Positions 53,147 through 63,572 of a stretch of 64,000 nucleotides of DNA are shown one piece after another (within the stretch, counting starts at the first letter, position 1; every line of letters begins with the position of its first letter). The notes under the pieces are model-generated. The model had not been told where the DNA came from and ran no database searches. It worked only from the letters and a program-made list of their open reading frames with translations. Position numbers and translations under genes: made by a program. Origin of the DNA: Paenibacillus polymyxa M1 (GTDB lineage: Bacteria; Bacillota; Bacilli; Paenibacillales; Paenibacillaceae); assembly GCF_000237325.1 (NCBI RefSeq), contig NC_017542.1, positions 3,878,501 to 3,942,500 of the forward strand, read 5' to 3'.

Positions 53147-53175
53147 AGTATACAGGGAACGCGTGCATGATACAA
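53147..53175 (-). promoter_or_regulatory. SigA-type promoter of rnpB
   Basis: Minus strand -35 TTGTAT (53170-53175), 17-bp spacer, -10 TATACT (53147-53152), putting transcription start at about 53135-53140, right at the predicted RNA 5' end. Confidence 0.7.
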
Positions 53176-53209
53176 CCCTGAAAATATTGTAAATTATAGA
53201 GATCTCTCT

Positions 53210-53776
53210 TTACTTGTTCAAATAAAACGGATGTACCTTTCTCTGTAATGAATCATCTGCCACGTAATAAGCGGACCTTCCCACGTATAACGGAATTGAA
53301 AGCTTACTAAAATTAGGAACGTCCTCATCGAGGAATAGTTCATCATCCCGGTAGGTCTGCTGTATTTCACCGACGATCCAATCATGATCTCCATAGGTAT
53401 GAATATCTACTACTTTACACTCATAAGCGAGATAAGCTTCCAGCAATATAGGCACATCCACTGAAATTCCGTCCTCATATGCAATCCCAAACTGCTGAAA
53501 TTTATCTATATCTCTACCACTAAAGGTACCTACAGCCTGAATCCATTCCGATCTGTGCGCAGGCAAAAACTGAACACCAAAGCCTCCACTTTTCTTAATC
53601 AGTCCGTAAGAATACGTTTCCTTCCTCAATGAAATGCCATACATGCCCGGTGATGATCCGATATATGTATGCCAGCCTGAGGCCATGACATTATTTACTC
53701 CCTCATAGCGGGAAGTAACAACTGCAACCATCCCTGGATAGGCATGAATCACAGAATCGGCTATCAACTTTCGCAT
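53210..53776 (-). CDS. Flavin reductase-like FMN-binding protein
   Basis: 188 residues, probably a split-barrel flavoprotein of the flavin reductase-like family. Signs are the beginning MVAVVTSRYEGVNNVMASGW, the GISLRKETYSYGLIKKSGGF segment, and YLAYECKVVDIHTYGDHDWI with GEI after it. Such proteins use FMN to reduce diverse substrates. The ATG at 53776 has GGGAGAGG close by. Substrate unknown. Confidence 0.8.
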   Translation of the reverse strand: MRKLIADSVIHAYPGMVAVVTSRYEGVNNVMASGWHTYIGSSPGMYGISLRKETYSYGLIKKSGGFGVQFLPAHRSEWIQAVGTFSGRDIDKFQQFGIAYEDGISVDVPILLEAYLAYECKVVDIHTYGDHDWIVGEIQQTYRDDELFLDEDVPNFSKLSIPLYVGRSAYYVADDSLQRKVHPFYLNK

Positions 53777-53838
53777 ACAACCTCTCCCTACGAAAAAATG
53801 TAATAGTTCTCCTTTATTTTCTCATAGATGTGAAGGTT

Positions 53839-54954
53839 TTACAAAAATTGAAAAGGCTCAGTGTTCACTTCAGATACATATACTTCCGTTGAGTATCGAT
53901 CTTCGGCCAAGCGTCTACGCATCCAATCTGCGGTTTTAGGCTTCATAATCTTTTCTGCGTTATGTCCAGGGTCAATAATAGCAATGCCTGCCATCAGGGC
54001 ATCGTGAGCCGTGTGATAGTCGATATCCCCCGTCACTAATACGTCAGCGCCTTTAAAAAGTGACTTATTCACATAACGGCTGCCAGAGCCCCCAAGCACG
54101 GCTGCTTTTTTGATCATACGATCCAAGTCACCCACCACACGTACATGCTCAACGTTGAGACCTTTTTTCACAACATCTACAAACTCTCGTAACGTGCGGG
54201 CTTCCTTGAGCTTGCCTACTCGTCCCAAACCAAAGGTACGGCCTTTCAAATCCATAGGGTACAGGTCATAAGCCACCTCTTCATAAGGATGAGCCTTCAG
54301 CATCGCTTGGACAACTTTATTGCGTACACCCTGCGGTACAATGGTCTCAATACGAACCTCTTCACTACGTTCCATTTTACCTGGCTCACCCAAAAACGGC
54401 TGTGTGCCTTCACCCGGTACAAAAGTTCCATAACCATCAATGTTAAAGCTGCAATGGCTGTAGTTGCCGATATGTCCAGCTCCCGCATTCAGTATGGCAT
54501 CCAGTACACGTTGATGATGTGTTTTGGGTACGAAAACGACAAGCTTGAATAATTGCTCGGTGTGAACATCCTCCAACGTACCTTCACTTTGAATCCCCAG
54601 TGCTTCTGCCATCCAATCATTCATGCCGTCCTCAGCCGTATCCAGATTCGTATGACTAATGTAGACAGCAATATCATTCTTGATCAGCTTTTCATACAAT
54701 CTGCCTGCAGGCTGGTCCGTGTTCAAAGCTTTTAGTGGGCGGAATATAATCGCATGATGCGCAATAATGAGATCAGCTTTTATGCGGATCGCTTCTTCAA
54801 CAACCTCATCATTGACATCCAGGGCTACTAAAATGCTTCTTATTTCCTTTTGCAGACTACCCAGTTGAAGCCCAATTCTATCGTCTGGAACTGCCAAGTA
54901 TTTCGGAGCCAATTGCTCCATGTAGCTAATTACTGTCTGTCCTTTGGCAAACAT
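53839..54954 (-). CDS. yqfO: Nif3-like dinuclear metal center protein YqfO
   Basis: 371 residues of the NIF3/DUF34 family with the inserted PII-like (CutA-like) domain in the middle (about 130-240), as in Bacillus YqfO. Metal ligands are visible in LIIAHHAIIF, SHTNLDTAEDGMNDWMAEAL and the C-terminal DPGHNAE. Role uncertain; in Bacillus proposed GTP cyclohydrolase type 1b function is not secure. It overlaps the end of trmK by 25 bp and is in one operon with it. Strong GGAGGAGG site. Confidence 0.92.
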   Translation of the reverse strand: MFAKGQTVISYMEQLAPKYLAVPDDRIGLQLGSLQKEIRSILVALDVNDEVVEEAIRIKADLIIAHHAIIFRPLKALNTDQPAGRLYEKLIKNDIAVYISHTNLDTAEDGMNDWMAEALGIQSEGTLEDVHTEQLFKLVVFVPKTHHQRVLDAILNAGAGHIGNYSHCSFNIDGYGTFVPGEGTQPFLGEPGKMERSEEVRIETIVPQGVRNKVVQAMLKAHPYEEVAYDLYPMDLKGRTFGLGRVGKLKEARTLREFVDVVKKGLNVEHVRVVGDLDRMIKKAAVLGGSGSRYVNKSLFKGADVLVTGDIDYHTAHDALMAGIAIIDPGHNAEKIMKPKTADWMRRRLAEDRYSTEVYVSEVNTEPFQFL

Positions 54955-55691
54955 GCAAGTACCTCCTCCAGCTGTTCAATTTGCTTGCGCAATTGCTCCT
55001 GCTTATGCTGCGCAGATTCCTGATCTGACCGAGCCACTTGTGCCCGCACATCCTGAAGCTTGCGAATCTCCAATTGCCATTTCGAAAAAAAGATTTCATT
55101 TGGTGCTTTGACCAATAACGGTCCAAGTTGTATCAGCAAATCCTCTGTCAGTACCAGCGAACTACCAGAAAGTTCCCATGGCCGATACAGGTCATCCTGT
55201 TTCAGTGAACTTTCCGAAGCAGGTACTGCCGTCAGAACTTCATATATTTTACCATCTTCTTCCATGATATGTTCATTTGTTAATACCCATTGATGCTTGA
55301 TTAGCCAGCGCCGTAAAATATCCTCGCCCACGTTGGGCTGTAAAACAAGCTGTTTCACTGAAACAAGCTTGTCTTTTCCTTGCTCCAAAATAGAAGCGAT
55401 CAAGGCTCCGCCCATACCCGCTATCGTAATAACATCTACCTCATTGGCCTTGATTACAGCCAAGCCGTCCCCTTTTCTAACCGCAATGCGATCTGTAAGA
55501 CCTGCTTCAGCCACCTGCTTTTGAGCCGCACGCAATGGTCCATCGTTGACCTCACCCGCTACAGCTTGCGATACTCTGCCGGAGCGCACTGCAGCCACAG
55601 GGAGTAGTCCGTGATCAGAGCCAATATCAGCCAGTCTGCTACCGGCAGGAATTTGTTCCAAAATATATTGTAATCGCTGAGAAAGTTTCAT
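54930..55691 (-). CDS. trmK: tRNA (adenine-22-N1)-methyltransferase TrmK
   Basis: SAM-dependent enzyme that methylates N1 of A22 in tRNA. 253 residues from the ATG at 55691, which overlaps the previous stop codon as ATGA. Rossmann motifs ADIGSDHGLLPVAAV and IAVRKGDGLAVI, then the catalytic-region motif ITIAGMGGALIASIL, and a C-terminal coiled coil (about 195-245). Placed between rpoD and yqfO as in Bacillus subtilis. Confidence 0.93.
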   Translation of the reverse strand: MKLSQRLQYILEQIPAGSRLADIGSDHGLLPVAAVRSGRVSQAVAGEVNDGPLRAAQKQVAEAGLTDRIAVRKGDGLAVIKANEVDVITIAGMGGALIASILEQGKDKLVSVKQLVLQPNVGEDILRRWLIKHQWVLTNEHIMEEDGKIYEVLTAVPASESSLKQDDLYRPWELSGSSLVLTEDLLIQLGPLLVKAPNEIFFSKWQLEIRKLQDVRAQVARSDQESAQHKQEQLRKQIEQLEEVLACLPKDRQ

Positions 55692-56527
55692 GACGTCACC
55701 CACGTAATCCATTTTTTTCGAGTCCAAAATAAAATTCCTACAACAAAAGCCAACTTCAATATGCTTAAAAAAATCACTTCCCCTGCTGCTTGATGGCGCA
55801 GGACGATCGTGTCTGCTTCCGCCATAAACACTAGGGTCAAGCCTATAGCAAAATAAACCAACGCGAAACGTGGAAAGCGGCGATGTACCCACCAGCTTAA
55901 CCCAATCAACAATACTGCGTGTAAAATCCAAAATACCTCAAGCATCGCTAAAGTAGCTGTAGGCCAATAGCGGCCTATAAGGACCGCATACACTAAAAGC
56001 AGCCCAGCAAGACCACAGTAATGAAGCAAGCTGATGCGCAAAGTTAATCCCACAAGACACCATATCAAACCGCATAGACCCACCAGCACTAAAAACCAAC
56101 CCTTAGCTTCACCTTGATGAAGCTGAATGATCCATACCCCTGAACCCAGCATAATTGCACTGCCTAAAGTACTCAACATTGCACTCATACTCTTTTCTGA
56201 AGACCGCCAAACCGCGGCCATCCCATAGCAAATCGCAGTAACCGCACTTGCCGAACATATTTGCATTGCCAACGGAAAAGCGGTAAAATAAAAACCGATC
56301 AAACAAATGCAGGAAATAATGACAAAACCAAGAAGCCAGGCGATCCCATGCCCGTGTCTAAGATATGTAAGCAGCCCGGTGTTGTTACGGTTCTGGCAAT
56401 GTGCCAGATTTTCATCTTCCCGATACAGGTTGGACAGAAAATCGCAATATTGCTCAGGGAGCAGCCGACTTTGCCGCCAATGCTCAATTTCATGTAACAG
56501 TATTGCCCGTTTTTTCTCCTGGTCCAA
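55688..56527 (-). CDS. Predicted multi-pass membrane protein, DUF2157-like
   Basis: 279 residues with about eight membrane helices (from ~60 to the end). The soluble N-terminus ILLHEIEHWRQSRLLPEQYC resembles the start of DUF2157 proteins. TTG at 56527 with GGAGGGG 7 nt before is the best start. No function known. It lies between rpoD and trmK, where Bacillus subtilis has cccA; it is not a cytochrome (no CxxCH). Stop overlaps the trmK start. Confidence 0.75.
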   Translation of the reverse strand: MDQEKKRAILLHEIEHWRQSRLLPEQYCDFLSNLYREDENLAHCQNRNNTGLLTYLRHGHGIAWLLGFVIISCICLIGFYFTAFPLAMQICSASAVTAICYGMAAVWRSSEKSMSAMLSTLGSAIMLGSGVWIIQLHQGEAKGWFLVLVGLCGLIWCLVGLTLRISLLHYCGLAGLLLVYAVLIGRYWPTATLAMLEVFWILHAVLLIGLSWWVHRRFPRFALVYFAIGLTLVFMAEADTIVLRHQAAGEVIFLSILKLAFVVGILFWTRKKWITWVTS

Positions 56528-56559
56528 GCTTCTTCCCCTCCACCAAGGCTGCCATGAGA

Positions 56560-56599
56560 TAAAAAAAGACCTTCTGCGCGCTTCAAGCCGCAGAAGGTC
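56560..56599 (-). terminator. Rho-independent terminator of rpoD
   Basis: Perfect 11-bp stem GACCTTCTGCG / CGCAGAAGGTC, 10-nt loop, T7 on the minus strand, 15 bases after the rpoD stop. Confidence 0.93.
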
Positions 56600-56614
56600 C
56601 GCAATGTTACGCTT

Positions 56615-57748
56615 CTATTCGAGGAAATCCTTCAGTCGCTTACTGCGGCTTGGATGGCGCAACTTACGCAGCGCTTTGGCCTCAATCTGACGAATACGTT
56701 CACGTGTAACACCGAACACTTTACCCACTTCTTCAAGAGTTCTGGTTCTTCCGTCGTCCAAACCAAAACGGAGACGCAAAACATTCTCTTCCCGTTCGGT
56801 CAACGTATCCAGTACATCCTCGAGTTGTTCCTTCAGAAGCTCATAGGCTGCTGCATCTGCAGGCGCCAACGCTTCCTGATCCTCAATGAAATCCCCTAGA
56901 TGTGAGTCATCCTCTTCACCAATTGGTGTTTCCAATGAAACCGGTTCTTGGGCAATTTTCATAATTTCCCGTACTTTTTCCACGCTTAGCTCCATCTCGG
57001 CAGCCACTTCTTCCGGCGTAGGTTCACGCCCTAGCTCTTGCAACAGTTGACGCGATACGCGAATCAGCTTGTTGATCGTTTCCACCATATGCACTGGAAT
57101 ACGGATCGTTCTCGCCTGATCGGCAATTGCGCGCGTAATCGCCTGACGAATCCACCAGGTTGCGTACGTACTGAATTTAAAGCCTTTTTCGTAATCAAAT
57201 TTTTCTACTGCCTTAATCAAACCCATATTACCTTCTTGAATTAGATCCAGGAAAAGCATGCCGCGACCAACATAACGTTTGGCAATACTTACAACCAGAC
57301 GCAAGTTTGCTTCAGCCAACCGACGCTTAGCTTCTTCATCGCCGTTATTGATCCGTTTGGCAAGCTCCACCTCATCATCAGCAGAAAGCAGCGGTACACG
57401 ACCAATTTCCTTCAAGTACATCCGGACCGGGTCATTAATTTTAATACCGGGAGGCAGGCTCAGATCGTCATCGAAATTAAAATCATCCCCGTCATTGTTT
57501 TCCGGGTCGTCATTTTGACGCAATCTGGTAACTTCTTCGTCGTTATCATTCACAACCTCAATCCCCAAGTCACCCAGCTGCTCATAAAACTCATCCATTT
57601 GCTCGGGGTCCTGATCAAACGGCGACAGTTTTTCCATGATATCTTTGTAGTTCAGAGAGGAACTTTTTTTACCCAACTCAATCAGTTGATCTTTAACCTG
57701 ATCCAGTGTTAATTCCGTCTCCAGTTCAGTATGCTGATCATTCGCCAT
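56615..57748 (-). CDS. rpoD: Primary sigma factor RpoD/SigA
   Basis: Housekeeping sigma factor, 377 residues from the ATG at 57748 (GGAGGAGG site; a longer frame has no site of its own). Region 1.2 and 2 with [69 protein letters not shown]; region 4 ends with [18 protein letters not shown]. An acidic stretch (about 88-105: [16 protein letters not shown]) precedes region 1.2. Part of the yqxD-dnaG-rpoD macromolecular synthesis operon. Confidence 0.98.
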   Translation of the reverse strand: MANDQHTELETELTLDQVKDQLIELGKKSSSLNYKDIMEKLSPFDQDPEQMDEFYEQLGDLGIEVVNDNDEEVTRLRQNDDPENNDGDDFNFDDDLSLPPGIKINDPVRMYLKEIGRVPLLSADDEVELAKRINNGDEEAKRRLAEANLRLVVSIAKRYVGRGMLFLDLIQEGNMGLIKAVEKFDYEKGFKFSTYATWWIRQAITRAIADQARTIRIPVHMVETINKLIRVSRQLLQELGREPTPEEVAAEMELSVEKVREIMKIAQEPVSLETPIGEEDDSHLGDFIEDQEALAPADAAAYELLKEQLEDVLDTLTEREENVLRLRFGLDDGRTRTLEEVGKVFGVTRERIRQIEAKALRKLRHPSRSKRLKDFLE

Positions 57749-57790
57749 CTTTCGACTCCCTCCTCCTAGAAACATCCGACCTCTGTGTGT

Positions 57791-59611
57791 TCATTGTCTC
57801 TCTAGGGCTATAATCTCGCTTGCAATTTGTGCTGCACGCAAAAAATCACCTGAGCGCTCAGCGGTTCTCATTTCTTCCCTCTTCAAATCCAGTTGCTCCT
57901 GCAATGGAAATTTTCGCACTTGACGAATATAATCATCCAAAATGTGCGGTGCCCATACGCCTGGAGCATCCATCATCATGATCGAACTTACGTTCTTCTC
58001 CAGTCGGTCGTCTTGCAAAGATGAAATAAAACGGCTTGTATCCGGTAACTTCCCTTGCGCGTAATAGGCATATAGATAAGCAGCAATTGCTGCATGATCC
58101 TCAATATTAAAGGCGTCCCCCAGATGCTTTTCTACATACTCTGCAGCTTCTAAATCCTGCATCATCCAGTGAAGCAGCCTGCGTTCAGCCACATGGTAAG
58201 CCGGCAACAGATTGGGCGTAGAGACCTGCCCTTTTTTATGCCTACCATTATTCCACCCATTTTCGTTATTATCCCCAAAGTTCTGTTTTTTTTGCAGGGA
58301 TTGACGGAGTAAATTGCATTCCTGCTTTAAGGTTTCAAAATCCACCTTGACTTCGGCAGATACTTCGCGCAGATACACTTCCCGCTCAGTCGGGGATGAC
58401 AGAGGTGCAATGACATTTAATGCTTCGCGGGAATACGCAATTCTTCCTTCTTCCTCTTGCAGTATATGGTTTTTTTTCAGATATATAAGCTTAAATTTCA
58501 CCGTTGAAACAGCACTTTCGATAATTTGGCGCTGGAAACGTTCAGCGCCGTATTGCCGGATAAAATCATCCGGGTCCATACCATCGCTGACCAACGCTAC
58601 TTTTACGTGAAGTCCCGCATTTTCCAACAGCGGAAAATTTTTAAGCGCTGCCGCTTGTCCTGCCCGGTCACCATCATAACAAATAATAACCTCGTCGCAC
58701 AGTCCCTTTAACATCGTAGCATGATGCTCCGTTAGAGCAGTCCCCATGGCAGCCACTCCATTTTGTACGCCAGCTTCCCATGCCGAGATGACATCGCCAT
58801 AGCCTTCAAAAAGAACACTTTGACGAAGCTTGCGAATTGAGGTCTTAGCATGATGGAGATTGTACAGCGTTCGGCTTTTGTTAAATAGCTTGGTCTCCGG
58901 CGAGTTCAAATACTTCGGCTGCCCCTCGCCAAGTATACGGCCTGCAAAGGCAATCACTTTTCCGTTTCGATTCCAAATGGGAAACATGATACGATCTCTG
59001 AATCGATCTACATATCCATCACCCTCATGTCGGGGAGAAATGAGTCCTCCCTTTTCCATCTCGACAGGATCAAAAGAACGCTTCTCTAGAAACTGAACGA
59101 TCGTATCCCATCGGTTGGGTGCATAGCCAATTTGGAATTGGTCAATGATCTTGTCACTGAATCCCCGTGAACGCAAATATTCCATGGCTGGTTTGCCGTG
59201 CTCCGTATTTTTAAGCAAAAAATGGTACATCTTAGAAGTTAGTTCATACGCTTGCAACAGCCTGTCCAACTCAGGATGCTGATGCGATGAATCACGTCCC
59301 TGCCATTCGCCGAGCGGAATATGACTTTCTTCTGCCATTGTCCTGACAGCTTCGGGAAAGGATAGTCCTTCGATTTCCATCATAAACTTGATGGCATTGC
59401 CTCCCGCGCCGCAGCCGTAGCAGTAAAAAATCTGACGATCCGGTGTCACGGTGAATGAAGGGGTTTTTTCGGAATGAAAAGGACAGAGGCCTTTCATATA
59501 TTTCCCCTGCTTGGTCAAATGCACGTACTTGCTTACCGTATCTACAATATCATGATGTTGTAAAACTGACTCGATGATATCGTCCGGTATGTTACCTTGT
59601 CCGGCACTCAT
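57791..59611 (-). CDS. dnaG: DNA primase DnaG
   Basis: Makes RNA primers at the fork. 606 residues from the ATG at 59611, which has AAGGTGG 5 nt before; the two longer in-frame starts have poor spacing. Zinc finger (about 40-65: CPFHSEKTPSF, then FYCYGCGAGGN), TOPRIM domain with LFEGYGDVISAWEAGV and ICYDGDRAGQAA, and the C-terminal helicase-binding domain after a low-complexity linker (GDNNENGWNNGRHKKGQ). Follows yqxD and precedes rpoD. Confidence 0.97.
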   Translation of the reverse strand: MSAGQGNIPDDIIESVLQHHDIVDTVSKYVHLTKQGKYMKGLCPFHSEKTPSFTVTPDRQIFYCYGCGAGGNAIKFMMEIEGLSFPEAVRTMAEESHIPLGEWQGRDSSHQHPELDRLLQAYELTSKMYHFLLKNTEHGKPAMEYLRSRGFSDKIIDQFQIGYAPNRWDTIVQFLEKRSFDPVEMEKGGLISPRHEGDGYVDRFRDRIMFPIWNRNGKVIAFAGRILGEGQPKYLNSPETKLFNKSRTLYNLHHAKTSIRKLRQSVLFEGYGDVISAWEAGVQNGVAAMGTALTEHHATMLKGLCDEVIICYDGDRAGQAAALKNFPLLENAGLHVKVALVSDGMDPDDFIRQYGAERFQRQIIESAVSTVKFKLIYLKKNHILQEEEGRIAYSREALNVIAPLSSPTEREVYLREVSAEVKVDFETLKQECNLLRQSLQKKQNFGDNNENGWNNGRHKKGQVSTPNLLPAYHVAERRLLHWMMQDLEAAEYVEKHLGDAFNIEDHAAIAAYLYAYYAQGKLPDTSRFISSLQDDRLEKNVSSIMMMDAPGVWAPHILDDYIRQVRKFPLQEQLDLKREEMRTAERSGDFLRAAQIASEIIALERQ

Positions 59612-59657
59612 ATTAACCACCTTCATCTCTTTAGCACGTAAATATAATTCGATACCG

Positions 59658-60134
59658 TTACTCATTCTCCTGCAAGCGAAGTAAAAGTTTTGTCAGTTTA
59701 TGTTGAAAAACTTCACGATCCTCTAATGTAAACGGTTTAGGACCTTTTCCATAACGTCCTTTTTTCCGTTCTTTGGCAGAAGTGTGGCGTCGGTCCAGCA
59801 TGAAGTCTATCGAATCGTTTCGATACATCGTTCCGCGAAAAGACATCACTTCACAACCTTTTGCCAAGGCGAGTGCAGCAAGACCATAATCGTTGGTTGT
59901 TACAATATCTCCGCGGCGGATATGATTGGCAATATAGAGATCGGCACTCTGGTCGCTTCGGTCTACTTTAACAACGCTTACGCCTTTGCTGCCCTGAATG
60001 AGATGATCATACGAAGATACCATAATAACGTCAATATGAAAACGGGAAGCTGTCTCTGCAATTTCACTTTTAACAGGACAAGCGTCCCCGTCAACAACGA
60101 TCCGTACATCCGGGAAATTTCCGGACCCTCCCAT
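59658..60134 (-). CDS. yqxD: YqxD/YaiI family protein (UPF0178)
   Basis: 158 residues of the UPF0178 family, a PIN-like fold of unknown function. Motifs: VDGDACPVKSEI, SSYDHLI, DQSADLYIANHIRRGDIVTT and NDYGLAALAL, plus the C-terminal DRRHTSAKERKKGRYG. The ATG at 60134 is preceded by GGGGG at good spacing; another ATG lies six bases upstream. It comes before dnaG as in Bacillus subtilis. Confidence 0.88.
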   Translation of the reverse strand: MGGSGNFPDVRIVVDGDACPVKSEIAETASRFHIDVIMVSSYDHLIQGSKGVSVVKVDRSDQSADLYIANHIRRGDIVTTNDYGLAALALAKGCEVMSFRGTMYRNDSIDFMLDRRHTSAKERKKGRYGKGPKPFTLEDREVFQHKLTKLLLRLQENE

Positions 60135-60164
60135 GAGCATCCCCCATCTCGTATCCGCATTCGA

Positions 60165-60210
60165 GTAAAATACGGAACGGCTGCAAGATCACTCTTACAC
60201 CGTTCCGTAT
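60165..60210 (-). terminator. Terminator after glyS
   Basis: Perfect 11-bp stem ATACGGAACGG / CCGTTCCGTAT with a 19-nt loop and TTTAC on the minus strand, 46 bases after the glyS stop. It separates glyQS from the dnaG operon. Confidence 0.8.
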
Positions 60211-60256
60211 ATTTATACCCATTTTTTCAAGTTGTTCATACTACCACAACCGACGT

Positions 60257-62332
60257 TTAAACTACAAGCTTGGAAAAATCAGCAAAACGCTTCAATTCTG
60301 AGTCAATAGCAGCCAGCAATGCCAAACGATTATTACGTACAGCATCATCCTCAGCCATAACCATAACGGAATCAAAGAACGCCGTCACCGCAGGAGTAAT
60401 GGATGAAGCAAGCGCCAATGCTTGTGTCGCATCACCTTCCTGTAAGGCTGTACAATAAGACTCATAGGCGCCATACCATGCTTCGTATAGGTTTTTCTCG
60501 CCCTGTTCCGTAAATTCACCCGTATTCACTGACTTGTGAACTGCTTTAGCAGCCAAATTACCTACGCGATTAAAAGACTCCACTGTTGCCTTGAAGACAT
60601 CACCCGTTAGTACAGCAGTCATTAATGCAGCTCCGCGGTTAACCACAGAAGCAACATCGTCATATCCAGCTGAAAGCACAGCATCTACAACGTCATAACG
60701 AAGTGTCTCGGACAATAGTTTCTTCACGCGTAATCCGAAAAACTCATGTAATTCTTTACGTATTTCATCTGCGGAGCGTTTCATATTTCCAAAGTTGCTG
60801 TGCACATCAAGCGCGATATTGAACACATCAGACAACGTAGCCGAAAGCTTACGATCCAACAGGATTTGCACGATACCTGCTGCCTGGCGACGAAGCGCGT
60901 AAGGGTCCTGTGAACCTGTCGGAATAATACCGATGGAGAAGCAGCCTGTAATGGTATCTATCTTGTCAGCGATACTTACAATCGCTCCAGCGTTCGTTGA
61001 AGGAACCGTTTCTCCTGCGAATCGCGGCTGGTAATGCTCAAACACCGCTCTCGCCACTTCTTCCTTCTCTCCAGCCTTACGGGCATAATCCTCGCCCATA
61101 ACCCCTTGCAATTCCGGAAACTCATAGACCATTTGTGTTACAAGGTCAAATTTACAAATATCTGCTGCTCGGCTAACCGATTCCTGTGTATCTGGGGAAA
61201 CACGTAGCTTCTCTGCCAGAGCATCGGCAATGCGGCGAATTCGACGCACTTTGTCTCCAACTGTTCCCAGCTCTTCGTGGAAAACGATACTTTCCAGCTT
61301 GGAGAGTGCATCCTTAATTTCCAGCTTCTGATCTTCTTCATAGAAGAATTTGGCATCAGACAACCGCGCCCGCAATACTTTTTCGTTTCCTTTTGCAATG
61401 ACTTCCAGCGATTGACTGCCACCATTACGTACCGTAACAAAGTATGGCAGCAGCTTTCCTGTGCGATCCAGCACTGGGAAATAGCGTTGGTGTTCACGCA
61501 TGGAAGTAATCAGTACATCCTTCGGAATGTTCAAGAACGCAGGGTCAAAGCCACCGAATAGTACTGTTGGAGTTTCCACCAAATACAGTACTTCTTCCAG
61601 CAAATCATCCTTGACCGCAATCGTCCAATCTTTTTCGGCTGCAAGTGCTTCAATCTGCTTCACAATAAGCGACTGACGTTCCTCAATGTCCACAATGACA
61701 TGCTGCTTGCGAAGTACTTCGACATAGTCCGCTGGACTTTCTACAACAGCCTCCTGTCCAAGGAAGCGATGTCCTCTTGTCACATTCCCTGACTGTACGC
61801 CAGCAATCTCCAAATTAACAATATCGCTACCAAACAAGGCTACCAACCAGCGGATTGGACGAACAAATTTAAAGTCATAACTTGCCCAGCGCATAAATTT
61901 AGGGAATGTCATGGCATGTAAAATGTGTAGTAAACCTTCGGACAGCACATCTGCCGTTGGTACACCTATGCTGCTCTTGGTCGCGTAAATATATTCCACG
62001 CCTCCAAGTTCTTTGAACGTGAACTGTTCAGGATCAACACCTTGGCTACGGGCAAAGCCTAGAGCAGCCTTACTCCAGTTACCGGCTTCATCAAGTGCGA
62101 TTTTGCGGGAAGGTCCTTTAACTTCTTCGTTAATATCTTCCTGCTTCTCCGCTACTTCCTTAACAAGTACCGCCAAACGACGAGGTGTAGCATAAGCCTC
62201 TACAGCACTGTAAGCAATACGCGAGCTGTCCAGCCACGCCGTCATACGTTCCTTCAACTGCTGAATCGCATTTGGGATAAAACGTGCAGGCACTTCTTCC
62301 AGCCCGATCTCAAACAATAGATCCTTAGACAT
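60257..62332 (-). CDS. glyS: Glycyl-tRNA synthetase beta subunit GlyS
   Basis: Larger subunit of the alpha2-beta2 glycyl-tRNA synthetase, 691 residues. Starts at the ATG 62332 (AAAGGAGG site), 8 bp inside the end of glyQ. The N-terminal [20 protein letters not shown], the [27 protein letters not shown] block, [11 protein letters not shown] and the later GGEK-like stretch are typical; the C-terminal part is the anticodon-binding DALR-like domain. Confidence 0.96.
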   Translation of the reverse strand: MSKDLLFEIGLEEVPARFIPNAIQQLKERMTAWLDSSRIAYSAVEAYATPRRLAVLVKEVAEKQEDINEEVKGPSRKIALDEAGNWSKAALGFARSQGVDPEQFTFKELGGVEYIYATKSSIGVPTADVLSEGLLHILHAMTFPKFMRWASYDFKFVRPIRWLVALFGSDIVNLEIAGVQSGNVTRGHRFLGQEAVVESPADYVEVLRKQHVIVDIEERQSLIVKQIEALAAEKDWTIAVKDDLLEEVLYLVETPTVLFGGFDPAFLNIPKDVLITSMREHQRYFPVLDRTGKLLPYFVTVRNGGSQSLEVIAKGNEKVLRARLSDAKFFYEEDQKLEIKDALSKLESIVFHEELGTVGDKVRRIRRIADALAEKLRVSPDTQESVSRAADICKFDLVTQMVYEFPELQGVMGEDYARKAGEKEEVARAVFEHYQPRFAGETVPSTNAGAIVSIADKIDTITGCFSIGIIPTGSQDPYALRRQAAGIVQILLDRKLSATLSDVFNIALDVHSNFGNMKRSADEIRKELHEFFGLRVKKLLSETLRYDVVDAVLSAGYDDVASVVNRGAALMTAVLTGDVFKATVESFNRVGNLAAKAVHKSVNTGEFTEQGEKNLYEAWYGAYESYCTALQEGDATQALALASSITPAVTAFFDSVMVMAEDDAVRNNRLALLAAIDSELKRFADFSKLVV

Positions 62333-63212
62333 TTGCCGCACCTCCTTTCTTCAACAGCGGGAAGCCCAGCTTCTCGCGCTCCTCCAGATAGGTCGCAGCG
62401 ACCTGGCGCGCCAAATTACGCACTCGTATAATAAAACCTGTCCGTTCCGTTACACTGATGGCTCCGCGAGCGTCCAGCAAGTTGAACGTGTGAGAGCATT
62501 TCAGCACATAATCATAGGCTGGAAATACAAGATGCTGCGCCATCGCTTTATTCGCCTCTTCTTCATACATGTTAAAAAGAGTAAATAGCATTTTGACATC
62601 AGATACTTCGAACGTATATTTGGAATGCTCAAATTCTGGTTGGTGGAAAACATCACCGTACGAGATTCCATTAACCCATTCCAAATCAAACACATTTTCT
62701 TTGTCCTGGATGTAGGAAGCAAGACGCTCCATACCGTACGTAATTTCAACCGCAACCGGACTGGCATCAATACCGCCCACTTGCTGGAAGTACGTGAATT
62801 GGGTAATTTCCATACCGTCCAGCCATACTTCCCAACCTAATCCCCAGGCTCCCAGCGTCGGAGCTTCCCAGTTGTCTTCAACAAAACGAATATCATGCTC
62901 CAGTGGGTTAATGCCCAAACGGCTCAAACTCTCCAGATACAACTCCTGAATGTTATCAGGTGAAGGCTTCAAAACCACTTGAAACTGATGATGCTGATAC
63001 AGGCGATTCGGGTTCTCACCATAACGTCCGTCAGACGGACGGCGAGAAGGCTCAACGTAAGCTACGTTCCACGGCTCAGGTCCAATTGAACGTAAATACG
63101 TCATCGGGTTCATCGTGCCTGCCCCTTTTTCCGTATCATAAGGCTGTACAATAATACAGTTGTGTTCAGACCAAAATTGTTGCAGCGTTAAAATCATCTG
63201 CTGAAAATTCAT
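62325..63212 (-). CDS. glyQ: Glycyl-tRNA synthetase alpha subunit GlyQ
   Basis: Catalytic subunit forming the glycyl-adenylate, 295 residues from the ATG at 63212 (AAAGGAAG). Class II motifs are spread over [80 protein letters not shown] and [24 protein letters not shown] text. Controlled by the upstream T-box leader; overlaps glyS. Confidence 0.97.
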   Translation of the reverse strand: MNFQQMILTLQQFWSEHNCIIVQPYDTEKGAGTMNPMTYLRSIGPEPWNVAYVEPSRRPSDGRYGENPNRLYQHHQFQVVLKPSPDNIQELYLESLSRLGINPLEHDIRFVEDNWEAPTLGAWGLGWEVWLDGMEITQFTYFQQVGGIDASPVAVEITYGMERLASYIQDKENVFDLEWVNGISYGDVFHQPEFEHSKYTFEVSDVKMLFTLFNMYEEEANKAMAQHLVFPAYDYVLKCSHTFNLLDARGAISVTERTGFIIRVRNLARQVAATYLEEREKLGFPLLKKGGAANV

Positions 63213-63315
63213 GGGCACACGCTTCCTTTCCAATTCCCTAAAATGTTGGTGATTTCTAATCCTTAAACTCATATGTACAGGGCTAATTTATTCCATAAGC
63301 CTTGCTAGAGACAGC

Positions 63316-63566
63316 AAAAAGCCCCCGCCTCTACGCCTGTACAGACGTAGGGACGAGAGCTAACTCCCGCGGTTCCACCCTACTTGATTGCGACCATACA
63401 TCACCAGTCAGATCGTAATCCTCTTTTCCGTGTCCATTCAGACGCTCCCGAGTGCCATGTTCACGAACAATTCCCGCCGGGCTTACACCATCCCCAACTC
63501 GCTAACTACAGAGAATACGTCTCGTTACTTTCTCGTTCAATGCATCTGCTCCCAAAGGAGATATAT
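63316..63566 (-). promoter_or_regulatory. Glycine T-box riboswitch leader of glyQS
   Basis: On the minus strand the T-box core TGGAACCGCGG (63367-63377) sits before a terminator hairpin (about 63316-63361, T5 run) with antiterminator alternatives. Stem I holds a specifier GGC followed by A (63454-63456), a glycine codon. The T-box base after UGG is A, which pairs with a U discriminator, as in tRNA-Gly. It senses uncharged tRNA-Gly and lets transcription continue when glycine charging is low. Confidence 0.93.
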
Positions 63567-63572
63567 AGTAGG

